Below are positions 17,384 to 25,724 of a stretch of 64,000 nt of DNA, in pieces (the first letter of the stretch is position 1; each line of letters opens with the position of its first letter). Made by a program: the position numbers and the translations under genes. The notes under the pieces were generated by a model. That model was not told the origin of the DNA. It worked only from the letters and a program-made list of their open reading frames with translations, and ran no database searches. The DNA is from Prolixibacteraceae bacterium (lineage in GTDB: Bacteria; Bacteroidota; Bacteroidia; Bacteroidales; Prolixibacteraceae), in contig JAQUIJ010000002.1 of NCBI GenBank assembly GCA_028683385.1, positions 372,001 through 436,000 of the forward strand, in the 5' to 3' direction.

Positions 17384-18202
17384 ATGCAGGTTAAACTTCT
17401 CAAAATAGGAATTGTCCTGATCCTTTTTTTTGGCTTCAGCTCGTGTACAGTAAAAACGGTGAAAGATAATCCGCCACATTTTCAACCTTTTTTTGAAGAA
17501 TTTGGCGTTAAGGGATGTTTTTTGCTTTACGATACAAAAAATGATATTTACCAGATTTATAATTCAACACGTTGCGAACAAGGATTTTTGCCTGCTTCAA
17601 CTTTCAAAATCCTGAACTCATTAATAGGACTTGAAACCGGCGTGATTACCGATGAAAACATGGTCATTCCTTGGAATGGAGTTGTTAGTTCAGTGGACGA
17701 ATGGAATCGGGATCATACCATGGCAAGTGCTATTCGATACTCGGTGGTACCTTATTTTCAGGAAGTAGCCCGGCGCATTGGACCCGAGCGAATGAAGGAA
17801 TTTGTTGACGATTCGGATTATGGGAAAATGGACATTTCGAAAGAAACCATTGATAAATTTTGGCTTTGGGGTAATTCGCGCATCACTCCCTGGGAACAGA
17901 TGAATTTCATCCTTCATTTTTATACCAACAAGTTACCTTTTTCTCAGGAAAACATTGATTTGGTTAAAAAACTGATTATTCTGAAAAAGACCGATAACTG
18001 GACGTTTAGCGGAAAAACCGGAATGACTGTTCAGGATGGCAATAACATTGGTTGGCTGGTTGGCTATCTGGAACAAAACGGAAACACCTGGATATATGTG
18101 TGTAATGTTGAGTCAGGATTAGACAATACTGAAAAATTTAAGGAAAGCCGGCGCGGAGTTGTCGAAATGGTTTTCAAGTCGATGGGCTTGATGGAGGAAT
18201 AA
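17384..18202 (+). CDS. Class D (OXA-type) beta-lactamase, predicted lipoprotein
   Basis: A serine beta-lactamase that hydrolyses penicillin-type antibiotics. Starting at ATG 17384 gives 272 residues with a lipoprotein signal (LILFFGFSSC, lipidated cysteine 21); in-frame codons farther upstream overlap the POT gene and its terminator. Class D landmarks are all present: active-site S72-T-F-K75, S120-V-V122, WNRDHT near 107-112, FWLWGNS near 159-165 and K211-T-G213. The usual YGN triad position reads YGK (DYGKMDIS), a variation that may affect activity. Membrane anchoring differs from the soluble periplasmic enzymes of many Gram-negatives. BlaR1-like sensor genes are not adjacent. Resistance spectrum cannot be judged from sequence; a penicillin-binding role is a less likely alternative. 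Confidence 0.92.
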   Translation: MQVKLLKIGIVLILFFGFSSCTVKTVKDNPPHFQPFFEEFGVKGCFLLYDTKNDIYQIYNSTRCEQGFLPASTFKILNSLIGLETGVITDENMVIPWNGVVSSVDEWNRDHTMASAIRYSVVPYFQEVARRIGPERMKEFVDDSDYGKMDISKETIDKFWLWGNSRITPWEQMNFILHFYTNKLPFSQENIDLVKKLIILKKTDNWTFSGKTGMTVQDGNNIGWLVGYLEQNGNTWIYVCNVESGLDNTEKFKESRRGVVEMVFKSMGLMEE

Positions 18203-18204
18203 AA

Positions 18205-18244
18205 AGTGATCAGTATTCAGTCACAGTTTCCAGTTCTGATCACT
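18205..18244 (+). terminator. Weak hairpin between beta-lactamase and acs
   Basis: Arms AGTGATCAG / CTGATCACT (9 bp) enclose a 22-base loop in the convergent gap. There is no T-run directly after, so a terminator role is uncertain. The region also repeats CAGT/CACTG words. Confidence 0.3.
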
Positions 18245-18267
18245 GAACACTGCGACTGAACACTTTC

Positions 18268-20181
18268 TTATCGTTTCACTTCAACCAATGCTCCGTCAAT
18301 AATCTTAACAACAACATCTTCGTCGAGTAAAGTAGTAATGTCGCCCAGATTGGTCGCATCGCCTTCTGCCACTTTCCGGAGTATGCGGCGCATAATTTTT
18401 CCTGAACGGGTTTTCGGTAATCCCGGAACCAACTGGATCAGATCAGGACGGGCAAATGGACCAATCATGCTGGTAACTGCCATTTTGATACTTTTCCGGA
18501 TACCTTCTTCACCACCAGTTGAAAGTTCACCGCAAACCACAAAAGCATAAATGCCCTGTCCTTTGATCGAATGTGGATAACCAACGACTGCCGATTCGTT
18601 TACCAGCGGGTGGGCGTTGATTGCATTTTCGATTTCAGCGGTTCCAAGACGGTGACCTGAAACATTAATCACATCGTCAACACGGCCAAGGATGCGATAA
18701 TATCCATCTTCATCGCGTTGAGCTCCATCTCCGGTGAAATACATGTTCTTGAAAGTAGAGAAATAAGTCTGCCTGAAACGGTCGTGATCGCCCCAAATGG
18801 TTCTTGCCATTCCTGGCCATGGAAATTTCATGCAGAGGTTTCCTTTTACGCTATTTCCTGTGAGTTCTTTCCCAACTTCATTTACAATTACCGGCTGAAT
18901 TCCGGGCAATGGCAAGGTTGCAAACGATGGTTTTGTCGGGATGATTCCCGGTAATGGACTGATCATTACGCCACCTGTTTCGGTTTGCCACCAGGTATCC
19001 ACAATCGGACAACGGTTGCGCCCAATGTGATCGTGATACCAATGCCATGCTTCTTCGTTGATGGGCTCGCCAACCGTTCCCAACACTTTCAGCGACGATA
19101 AATCTTTATTGGTTATGTGTTCCATGCCTAAAGCCAGGAGCGAGCGAATTGCAGTTGGTGCAGTATAAAATTGGTTGACTTTGTATTTGTCAACGATATC
19201 CCAGAAACGTCCCGCATCGGGCCATGTTGGAATTCCTTCAAACATCAGTGTTTGTGCGCCATTCAGGAGCGGACCATAAACAATGTACGAATGGCCGGTA
19301 ATCCAGCCAATGTCGGCCGTACAGAAATAAATATCGCCGGCATTGTACTGAAATACATTGTGAAAAGTATAGGCCGAATAGACCATGTAGCCAGCCGTAG
19401 TATGCACAATTCCTTTAGGTTTGCCCGTAGAACCTGAAGTGTAAAGGATGAAGAGGTTATCTTCAGCATCCATTTCTTCCGCTGCACATTCGTCTGATTG
19501 CCCCTCAATAGCCTTGTGCCACCAGATGTCGCGGCCTTCGACCATTTTAATGTTCGATTTGGTTCGCTCATAAACAATCACTGTTTCAACGCCGGGGCAA
19601 CTCTGCAAAGCTTCGTCAACTATATTTTTAAGCGGGGTTATTTTTTCTCCACGGAAACCGCCATCGGCAGTTAATACAATTTTTGCTTCTGCATCAATGA
19701 TTCGGTCGGACAGTGAAGTAGCCGAGAAGCCAGCAAAAACGACCGAATGAATGGCTCCAATCCGGGCGCAGGCCAGCATGGCAATGGTCAGTTCCGGTAT
19801 CATTGGCATGTAAATGGCAATCCGGTCGCCTTTTTGAACTCCCAGGCTTTTGAGTGTATTTGAAAATCGATTGACTTCCAGATATAATTCGTTATAAGTT
19901 AATGTTCTTGATTGTTCCTCCGGATTGTTCGGTTCCCAGATAAGGGCAGGTTGATTCCCGATCGTATATAGATTTCGTTCAAAAATATTCTCTGTAATGT
20001 TTAATTTTCCTCCTGAAAACCATTTGATTGATGGACCTTCGAAGTCCCATTCCAGAACTTTGTTACAACGTTTGTGCCAGTAGAAACTTTCGGCAATTTC
20101 AGCCCAGAAAGCTTCCGGATTGGTAACGCTTTTCTGATATTCATGAATATACCCCCCTAAACTGTGAATTTTTGCGGTCAT
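18268..20181 (-). CDS. acs: Acetyl-CoA synthetase
   Basis: This AMP-forming ligase makes acetyl-CoA from acetate, ATP and CoA in the cytoplasm. The 637-residue length is typical. Signature motifs are YTSGSTGKPKGIVHT near 258 (adenylate-forming P-loop-like motif), DTWWQTETGG near 400, YFTGDGAQRDEDGYYRILGRVDDVINVSGHRLGT (split motifs A8) near 490-520, and the C-terminal PKTRSGKIMRRILRK whose lysine is the conserved acetylation-controlled catalytic residue. Citrate lyase, encoded about 15 kb away, releases acetate, so the two could be linked in carbon use, although nothing in the sequence ties their regulation together. It is flanked by a convergent beta-lactamase gene and an upstream GH140-like gene. 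Confidence 0.97.
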   Translation of the reverse strand: MTAKIHSLGGYIHEYQKSVTNPEAFWAEIAESFYWHKRCNKVLEWDFEGPSIKWFSGGKLNITENIFERNLYTIGNQPALIWEPNNPEEQSRTLTYNELYLEVNRFSNTLKSLGVQKGDRIAIYMPMIPELTIAMLACARIGAIHSVVFAGFSATSLSDRIIDAEAKIVLTADGGFRGEKITPLKNIVDEALQSCPGVETVIVYERTKSNIKMVEGRDIWWHKAIEGQSDECAAEEMDAEDNLFILYTSGSTGKPKGIVHTTAGYMVYSAYTFHNVFQYNAGDIYFCTADIGWITGHSYIVYGPLLNGAQTLMFEGIPTWPDAGRFWDIVDKYKVNQFYTAPTAIRSLLALGMEHITNKDLSSLKVLGTVGEPINEEAWHWYHDHIGRNRCPIVDTWWQTETGGVMISPLPGIIPTKPSFATLPLPGIQPVIVNEVGKELTGNSVKGNLCMKFPWPGMARTIWGDHDRFRQTYFSTFKNMYFTGDGAQRDEDGYYRILGRVDDVINVSGHRLGTAEIENAINAHPLVNESAVVGYPHSIKGQGIYAFVVCGELSTGGEEGIRKSIKMAVTSMIGPFARPDLIQLVPGLPKTRSGKIMRRILRKVAEGDATNLGDITTLLDEDVVVKIIDGALVEVKR

Positions 20182-20305
20182 TGTTATTCTAATTAGGTTT
20201 ATAAAAGAGTTTTATATACGAAATAGAATACTAAACAAGTCAAATGAATTTTAGTTGACTGTCTGATCATTAGATTCTTGTTGAAAGCATTGGAGTGTAT
20301 GCTAC

Positions 20306-21700
20306 TTATTTTCCGGGAGCTCCAAAGGTTGTCTCTTTATTGTCGATTACCAGAATCCAGTCGTTTCCGCGTCCACTGGTTGTTGGTTTAAATTCCTGAA
20401 TTCCGTTGTTGACAATCTCTTTCAGTTTGGTAGCTTCACCTGTTCGAGGGTTGTACCACCACAGAATTGATTCTTTCCATCCTAATTTCTCCAGATTGAC
20501 ATTTGCACCCCAACCTGTTGGAATGTACACGAAGGCATAATTTTTTCCCTTAGTCGCAACAATGTAATCCGTTTCGGGCATGTAATCGTTGGTTAGTAAT
20601 TCCTGAAATGGAATCCTTTCGGTCATTGGCCGGCTTTCCATCAGGCGTCGAACATTGATCATATCTCCAGCTCCGGGTAAATCCAAATCATCATACCAGG
20701 TGTGACGGGCAAAACCCACCGGTGCTCTTTCAGGAGTCAGCATTTGCCAAATGGCATGGCAACCGTAAGTGTGCCCGAATCCTCCTGAAAATAAATTCCA
20801 GTAAGCAGCCTGCCGAACATCCGCCTCGTCGAACCAACCCAGAATTTCTGGTTTCCAATCATGTGGATGATCTTCGTAGCGTGGTTCCCCGTCAAAAGTA
20901 GGTTTTACGGGTTGAAGCTGATAATCTGGAATCAAAAGTTTTTTATAAGCTGCGTAAGAGCGCTCGCCATGCCCGGTTTGCATCATGTTGAAATCGAGCC
21001 AATCCTGATTTTGAAACCATTTCGACGAACTTGATCCTCCCCAAGGGTGAAAAGTCATCAGGTGGTTTTTATCCACCGATTTTATTCCTGAAGCCAAAGC
21101 ATTCCAGACTTCAAAATTTGTACCGCCACCCTGACGGTCGCCACCGTTGATCCAGATGATGTTCGGATAATTCTTGTACCGGTTGCCGATCCATTTTCCG
21201 TATTGAAATGCATTCTCTTTGTTGAAGATGACCGGTCCGATACCCCATTGCTTGTCTACTTTGTCGCCCCAGGTGGGCAGTAGTCCTATGAAAATACCTT
21301 TCTCTTCTGCTTTTTTGATAACCCAATCGACATGGGCGAAATATTTTTCGTTCGGCTTGGCAGGATCATTATCGACGAGCGGTTTTTCGCCCTCCATATT
21401 GGGCGTATTCAATCCGTCAAGCTCAGCCAAAGCAACTGCCTGAATAACCGTGAACCCTTTCTGCCGGCGGTTCTCCAGGTATTTCTCGGCATCTTGCTTG
21501 GTCAGGCGGTGGAAAAGTTCCCATCCGGTATCAGCCAGATAAAAGAAATTTATACCATTTTCAAATTCGAGAAATCGCTTGTTCCCGGAAACTTTGAGTT
21601 TGCCATTTTTGAAATTAACTGATGGACCTTGCCATTTGATTTCCTGAGCGTTTACGTTTAAAAACGCTCCTAAAACAAAAAGGAGCAGTATTCGTTTCAT
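20306..21700 (-). CDS. GH140-like (DUF4038) secreted glycoside hydrolase
   Basis: A 464-residue exported enzyme of the DUF4038 family, which includes GH140 apiosidases acting on pectic rhamnogalacturonan-II side chains. Residues 1-18 are a signal peptide ending NVNAQ. A TIM-barrel of GH-A type is indicated by FFYLADTGWELFHRLTKQDA near 50-70, then IIWINGGDRQGGG (acid/base region; here aspartate in place of the usual glutamate after NGG) and KPTFDGEPRYEDHPHD (nucleophile glutamate in the GEP motif) near 268-283. A C-terminal beta-sandwich domain (about 375-464) ends in the typical TSGRGNDWILVID stretch. Substrate is uncertain because DUF4038 proteins have varied specificities. Confidence 0.85.
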   Translation of the reverse strand: MKRILLLFVLGAFLNVNAQEIKWQGPSVNFKNGKLKVSGNKRFLEFENGINFFYLADTGWELFHRLTKQDAEKYLENRRQKGFTVIQAVALAELDGLNTPNMEGEKPLVDNDPAKPNEKYFAHVDWVIKKAEEKGIFIGLLPTWGDKVDKQWGIGPVIFNKENAFQYGKWIGNRYKNYPNIIWINGGDRQGGGTNFEVWNALASGIKSVDKNHLMTFHPWGGSSSSKWFQNQDWLDFNMMQTGHGERSYAAYKKLLIPDYQLQPVKPTFDGEPRYEDHPHDWKPEILGWFDEADVRQAAYWNLFSGGFGHTYGCHAIWQMLTPERAPVGFARHTWYDDLDLPGAGDMINVRRLMESRPMTERIPFQELLTNDYMPETDYIVATKGKNYAFVYIPTGWGANVNLEKLGWKESILWWYNPRTGEATKLKEIVNNGIQEFKPTTSGRGNDWILVIDNKETTFGAPGK

Positions 21701-21833
21701 GGTTTATTCTGAGTTTTTTTGTTAGTAAGGTAGGCCGAATTTAACCATTTTATTGCATTCCTGGTTTTGAAACAACTTAATCCAATATTATTTCTAATTT
21801 TATTCAACTGTTTTAATATTAATTAAATAGATC

Positions 21834-22892
21834 ATGAAAACAATAGATCAATCGAAACCAATTTTAGTTACAGGAGGTACCGGCTATCTGGCTTCCTGGA
21901 TTATTAAACAATTACTTGATGAAGGGAAAGAGGTTCGAACAACAGTTCGAAACTTGTCTCAGAAAGATAAATCGGCACATCTGACGGGATTAGCTGTAAA
22001 AAGCAAGGGGACATTGACCTTCTTTGAAGCTGATCTGCTTAAGAAAGGAAGTTTCACTGAAGCCATGGCTGGCTGCGAACTGGTTATTCACACGGCATCG
22101 CCATTCAAAATTTCAGGATTGAAAAATGCCCAGAAAGAACTGGTTGAGCCAGCGCTTGAAGGAACGAGAAATGTATTGGAGTCAGTAAATTCTACTGAAA
22201 GTGTGAAGCGAGTGGTGCTGACTTCGAGTATTGTGGCCATTTATGGCGATGCTGTTGATATTCAGAAAACTGCGAATGGAATTTTTACAGAAGAGGATTG
22301 GAATTTTTCGAGTTCGGTTGATCATCAACCGTATCCCTATTCTAAAACATTGGCCGAGAAGCTGGCCTGGGAAATGGCTGGCAAGCAGAATCGATGGGAT
22401 CTTCTGACAATTAATCCCGGATTTATCATGGGGCCATCACTTAGCAAACGAACCGATTCAACCAGTATTGACATCATGATTCAGTTGGCAACCGGTAAAT
22501 TTAAAACAGGTGTTCCTTCAGGCGAAATGGGATTTATCGACGTTCGCGATGTTGCAAAAGCTCATATTCTGGCTGGTTTTAGCCCGACGGCTTCTGGTCG
22601 TCATATCTGTGTTTCCCACCAAAAAACATTTTTAGATATGGCGAATGTCATTAAGGCAAGTTATCCGAAATATCCGCTACCAACTGGATTTGTTCCGAAA
22701 TGGCTGTTCTGGCTGATTGCTCCCCTTGCCGGTTTTACCCGAAAATACGTAAAACTGAATGTTGGGATTGATTTGAAATTTGACAACAGTCATATCCGAA
22801 AAGATTTGGGAATCGAGTTTATTCCGTTTGAAAAAACGATTACCGACCATTTTGAGCAAATCTTAAATGACGACATTGTAAAAAGAAAATAA
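21834..22892 (+). CDS. Extended short-chain dehydrogenase (dihydroflavonol-4-reductase-like)
   Basis: A 352-residue NAD(P)-dependent reductase of the extended SDR family. The N-terminal Rossmann motif is VTGGTGYLASWIIKQL (TGxxGxxx), with TTVRNLS suggesting NADPH preference through the arginine after beta-2. The catalytic tyrosine and lysine are in YPYSKTLAE near 173-181, and the serine lies in VVLTSSIVAIYG. Family relatives reduce aldehydes or ketones in varied pathways, so the substrate is unknown. Start ATG 21834 follows an AT-rich leader. It is followed after a single base by another NAD(P)-binding protein gene, so the two are probably co-transcribed and may act together. Confidence 0.85.
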   Translation: MKTIDQSKPILVTGGTGYLASWIIKQLLDEGKEVRTTVRNLSQKDKSAHLTGLAVKSKGTLTFFEADLLKKGSFTEAMAGCELVIHTASPFKISGLKNAQKELVEPALEGTRNVLESVNSTESVKRVVLTSSIVAIYGDAVDIQKTANGIFTEEDWNFSSSVDHQPYPYSKTLAEKLAWEMAGKQNRWDLLTINPGFIMGPSLSKRTDSTSIDIMIQLATGKFKTGVPSGEMGFIDVRDVAKAHILAGFSPTASGRHICVSHQKTFLDMANVIKASYPKYPLPTGFVPKWLFWLIAPLAGFTRKYVKLNVGIDLKFDNSHIRKDLGIEFIPFEKTITDHFEQILNDDIVKRK

Positions 22893-22893
22893 T

Positions 22894-23538
22894 ATGCGAC
22901 AAATAGCAAATATAATTGGTGCAAGCGGGCTGGTTGGACATGAATTGCTGGTGCAATTACTTGATCATCCTGAATTTGAAAAAGTCCGGATTTTTGTTCG
23001 CAGATCGACGGGTATTGTTCACCCAAAGCTTGAAGAACAAATCATTGACTTTGATCAGACAGAAAGCTGGAAACATCTGGTTAAAGGTGACGTGCTATTT
23101 TCGACATTGGGCACAACCATTAAAACGGCAAAAACCAAAGAAAATCAGTACCGGGTCGATTTTACCTACCAGTACGAATTCGCCAAAGCCGCTTCAGAAA
23201 ATGGGGTTGATACTTATCTGTTGGTTTCGTCGTTGGGAGCCAATCCACAATCATCAGTGTTTTATTCGCGGATGAAAGGTGAACTGGAAGATGCTGTTGC
23301 CAAGCTGCCGTTTAAAAAGTTGTTTATTATACGACCCTCTATTCTGGATGGCAACCGTCAGGAGAAAAGGGCAGGAGAGAAGGTTGGCCTGATCCTGAGC
23401 CGTTTTGTGACGAGGTTTATCCTGAAAGTTTACAAGCCAACTCCAGTCGATTTACTGGCATCAAAAATGATTCGTTTGTCGTTGGAAAAGGTTCCCGGAA
23501 TTCGAACGATTGGTGGACTTGAACTGTTCCAGAATTAA
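22894..23538 (+). CDS. NAD(P)-binding atypical SDR protein
   Basis: A 214-residue Rossmann-fold protein with the dinucleotide-binding motif IIGASGLVGHELLVQLL at 7-23 and VRIFVRRST after beta-2, favouring NADPH. The rest resembles the NAD(P)H-binding/HTATIP2-like atypical SDR group: DVLFSTLGTTIKTAKTKEN, then YLLVSSLGANPQSSVFYSRMKGELE, where the S-x-x-x-Y-x-x-x-K arrangement includes YSRMKGE. It starts one base after the upstream reductase stop codon, strongly suggesting one transcript. Its reaction is not known. Length is normal for the group. Confidence 0.82.
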   Translation: MRQIANIIGASGLVGHELLVQLLDHPEFEKVRIFVRRSTGIVHPKLEEQIIDFDQTESWKHLVKGDVLFSTLGTTIKTAKTKENQYRVDFTYQYEFAKAASENGVDTYLLVSSLGANPQSSVFYSRMKGELEDAVAKLPFKKLFIIRPSILDGNRQEKRAGEKVGLILSRFVTRFILKVYKPTPVDLLASKMIRLSLEKVPGIRTIGGLELFQN

Positions 23539-23599
23539 ATTTTTTCAACTAAAACGGCTTTCATTCGTTTAGTATCGAAACACTTTAATTTCAGAAAAC

Positions 23600-24034
23600 A
23601 TGTACACTGGTTTTTTACATTTACACGATACCTTACGATGGCTGCTTTTGCTCAGTTTGGTTATTACCCTTGTTAAATATATTTCCGGATGGCTGGGTAA
23701 TCAGCCCTGGAAAAAGAGCGATAATATTTTGGGCATTGTTTTTACTTCGCTCATGGATATTCAGTTGTTGACTGGGTTGGTGCTTTATTTCTTCCTGAGT
23801 CCGATTACCAAGTTGGCGATGTCTGATTTTGGAGCCGCCATGAAAGATTCCGGAATTCGATTTTACGCTGTCGAGCATTTTTCGATGATGTTAATTGCCG
23901 TTGTTCTGGTTCACATTGGTCGTGCCAAATCGAAAAAAGCCAAGACGGATTTGGCTAAATTTAAAACAGCAACTATTTTCTATCTGTTGGCTTTAGTTAT
24001 TATTCTGGCAGCTATTCCATGGAGTAGAGTATAA
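23600..24034 (+). CDS. Small four-helix integral membrane protein with conserved-looking histidines
   Basis: A 144-residue protein with four hydrophobic segments (about 12-30, 44-66, 88-106, 122-140). Histidines at 7, 9, 93 and 105 sit near helix ends, an arrangement often used for haem, and similar Bacteroidota proteins are sometimes labelled cytochrome b-like. I do not recognise the family firmly. It lies 61 bases after the two SDR genes and before a strong terminator, so it may be the last gene of that operon. A redox partner role for the reductases would fit but is speculation. Confidence 0.65.
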   Translation: MYTGFLHLHDTLRWLLLLSLVITLVKYISGWLGNQPWKKSDNILGIVFTSLMDIQLLTGLVLYFFLSPITKLAMSDFGAAMKDSGIRFYAVEHFSMMLIAVVLVHIGRAKSKKAKTDLAKFKTATIFYLLALVIILAAIPWSRV

Positions 24035-24053
24035 ATCAGAGATCTATTGAATG

Positions 24054-24103
24054 AAATCGCCACTATGGGAATCTGAAGATTCTTTTAGTGGCGATTTTTT
24101 TTT
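24054..24103 (+). terminator. Strong intrinsic terminator
   Basis: A 12-bp perfect stem (AAATCGCCACTA / TAGTGGCGATTT) followed by a T-run of more than eight ends the plus-strand operon of the SDR genes and small membrane protein. Confidence 0.88.
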
Positions 24104-24130
24104 AATCGATATCCGTTTTTTTACCTAAAA

Positions 24131-24360
24131 TGAGAAGCAGTCCATTCGCGACAGATCGGCCTCGGCCGGTGAGCCGAAAAACAAGTGAGAACGGCGTTAT
24201 AAAATCTTTTCTGTTTGAGCCGTTAGGCGAGTTTAAAAGATTTTAGCCGTCGAGTGCTAGTTTTTCGAGCGAATCGGGCGTAGCCTTGACTTTTTTTGAT
24301 TACTTTTTTGTGTTAAGACAAAAAAGTAATTGGGGTTTGGGGTAAAGCCCCAAAAGTTGG
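24131..24360. repeat. Structured intergenic element of unknown kind
   Basis: The 24104-24445 gap has no credible gene. It contains GC-rich words with local inverted repeats (CGGCCTCGGCCGG; GAGCCG...), AAAATCTTTT/AAAAGATTTT inverted words, an 11-bp stem ATTACTTTTTT / AAAAAAGTAAT at 24299-24330 around a 10-base loop, and TTTGGGG/CCCCAAA close behind. Composition and structure differ from the flanks. Its appearance recalls recurrent intergenic elements in related genomes, but no second copy is in this window. Confidence 0.45.
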
Positions 24361-24445
24361 ATCAACTGGATATACAACCTGATATTCATATTTTTTTCAT
24401 TCCTGATGAACCTTTCGATTTTGGCGTGTACAGAAATTAAAAATC

Positions 24446-24658
24446 ATGATCTTTACCAAAAAGAAATACCAGATTTTGATTCTGATACTCAGTTTCATAA
24501 TTTTGGGCTTTGTGTTGATGTGTGGAGGCAGTTCCAGTGATCCGAATGTTTTTAATCCTGAAATATTTAGCTTCCGGCGAATTACTTTAGCTCCACTGGT
24601 AATTGTTGGTTCGTATTCGGCACTTATTTGGTTAATCTTTAAACAATCGGCGAATTGA
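24446..24658 (+). CDS. DUF3098 small membrane protein
   Basis: A 70-residue protein with two transmembrane helices (about 8-27 and 48-66). Between them is the DUF3098 signature DPNVFNPEIFSFRRITLAP. The family is confined to Bacteroidota, and its members usually lie near ftsX and uppP; here it precedes an ECF sigma factor instead. Its stop codon overlaps the TTG start of the sigma gene (TTGA), indicating translational coupling. Function is not established; the family context elsewhere points to the cell envelope or division. Confidence 0.8.
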   Translation: MIFTKKKYQILILILSFIILGFVLMCGGSSSDPNVFNPEIFSFRRITLAPLVIVGSYSALIWLIFKQSAN

Positions 24659-25233
24659 TTTTCCGGAGAAAAAATAGAACTTATAGCGACAGCGAACTGA
24701 TGCAGCAAATCGTTTCGGGCGATCAGGCTGCTTTCAGCGAACTTTACCTGCGGTATAAAGACCGGATGTACTATTATTTTTATCGGATGCTGGGGAATTC
24801 GGCCGATACTGCCAACGATTTCTTACAGGAGCTTTTTATGAAACTGATTGAAAAGCCTGAAAGTTATAATCCGGAGTACCGGTTTTCGACCTGGCTGTAT
24901 TCGGTTGCCAACAACATGTGCAAAAACGAATACCGCAGGCGTGGCATTCGTCAGGAATTTCAGGAAGCTGAAGCTTTGGAACCTCAAATCGATTATTTGT
25001 CGGATTCGAGCCTTGAACACGAACAGGTTGTGGAGAAGATTTTTGCGACACTTGATTCGCTGGGAGAAGAACACCGCTCAGCTTTTTTGCTGCGGTACCG
25101 CGAAGGGTTTTCGATTAAGGAAGTAGCCGAAATATTGGAACTTCCGGAAGGAACAGTCAAATCGCGGCTGTTTTACGCCAAAAAACTGCTGGCTGAGAAG
25201 CTGGAATATTTAAAAGATGAAATTGAATTTTAA
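24655..25233 (+). CDS. ECF-type RNA polymerase sigma factor
   Basis: A 192-residue sigma-70 family factor of the extracytoplasmic function type, directing RNA polymerase to its own set of promoters. Region 2 is seen at about residues 30-95 (ELYLRYKDRMYYYFYRML, DFLQELFMKLIEKP, FSTWLYSVANNMC) and region 4 at 130-185 (EEHRSAFLLRYREGFSIKEVAEIL, LPEGTVKSRLFYAKKLL). I chose TTG 24655 because the preceding RTYSDSELMQQIVSGD block is conserved in ECF factors and would be partly lost from ATG 24700. The start overlaps the DUF3098 stop by four bases. The following gene, 11 bases on, is a candidate anti-sigma or partner protein. Confidence 0.92.
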   Translation: MIFRRKNRTYSDSELMQQIVSGDQAAFSELYLRYKDRMYYYFYRMLGNSADTANDFLQELFMKLIEKPESYNPEYRFSTWLYSVANNMCKNEYRRRGIRQEFQEAEALEPQIDYLSDSSLEHEQVVEKIFATLDSLGEEHRSAFLLRYREGFSIKEVAEILELPEGTVKSRLFYAKKLLAEKLEYLKDEIEF

Positions 25234-25244
25234 GACCAAACATC

Positions 25245-25604
25245 ATGAATAAGAATTCAGAACAATTGATTTCAAAAGCGCTTCGTAACGATCGTATTGG
25301 TGAACCCGATAAGGCTGTAGAAGATCGCCTGATGTATGCATTTTTATTGAAGAATAGTAAAACCAGAGTGAGGCAGAATTCGTTTTCGAGTTTCGCCGGA
25401 TGGTTATTTTCAGGTCAAAGTTTTGCCGTGAAAACAGTCATGGTGTCGATGATACTTTTCTTTTCAATTTTCAATAACCAATTTACTTTCGACTCCGGAA
25501 AGATCAGTGCAAGCGATTCCATTTCCAGCCAACGCTTTCTGGTTGCCGATAGCGCCCATTTTATTCAGTTGGTCGATTCGCTTCGTGTCGATAGTTTGAA
25601 TTGA
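25245..25604 (+). CDS. Small single-pass membrane protein, possible anti-sigma partner
   Basis: A 119-residue protein with a cytoplasmic-looking charged N-terminus (about 1-55), one transmembrane segment near 62-80 (VKTVMVSMILFFSIF) and an extracytoplasmic tail. This layout, and its place 11 bases after an ECF sigma gene, match small membrane-anchored anti-sigma proteins. I see no zinc-binding H-x3-C-x2-C motif or FecR domain, so the role is inferred from context only. A perfect 18-bp terminator hairpin follows. Confidence 0.6.
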   Translation: MNKNSEQLISKALRNDRIGEPDKAVEDRLMYAFLLKNSKTRVRQNSFSSFAGWLFSGQSFAVKTVMVSMILFFSIFNNQFTFDSGKISASDSISSQRFLVADSAHFIQLVDSLRVDSLN

Positions 25605-25622
25605 TCCAAGAATCCTTTTTTA

Positions 25623-25666
25623 ATAGAAATGCCGCATAGAACGAAACTTCTATGCGGCATTTCTAT
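25623..25666 (+). terminator. 18-bp perfect terminator hairpin after the sigma operon
   Basis: Arms of 18 bases (ATAGAAATGCCGCATAGA against its exact complement) with an 8-base loop; the 3' arm ends in TTTCTAT. It ends the plus-strand sigma operon. Confidence 0.82.
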
Positions 25667-25678
25667 TTATGATGCAGT

Positions 25679-25711
25679 ATTCATCCGACGACTCGAAGTC
25701 ATCGGATGAAT
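25679..25711 (-). terminator. Hairpin downstream of the DUF2723 gene
   Basis: Arms of about 15 bases beginning ATTCATCCGA pair with one mismatch around GACTCGAAGTC. It lies just beyond the stop codon of the minus-strand DUF2723 gene. Its core resembles the hairpin at 9121-9155, so it may be a mobile palindrome used as terminator. Confidence 0.55.
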
Positions 25712-25724
25712 ACATCAAGCGAAA

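Noticed and set aside
24104-24445. Gap read as containing a small protein gene
   Set aside because: No frame had a start, length and composition consistent with coding; structure is the dominant signal.
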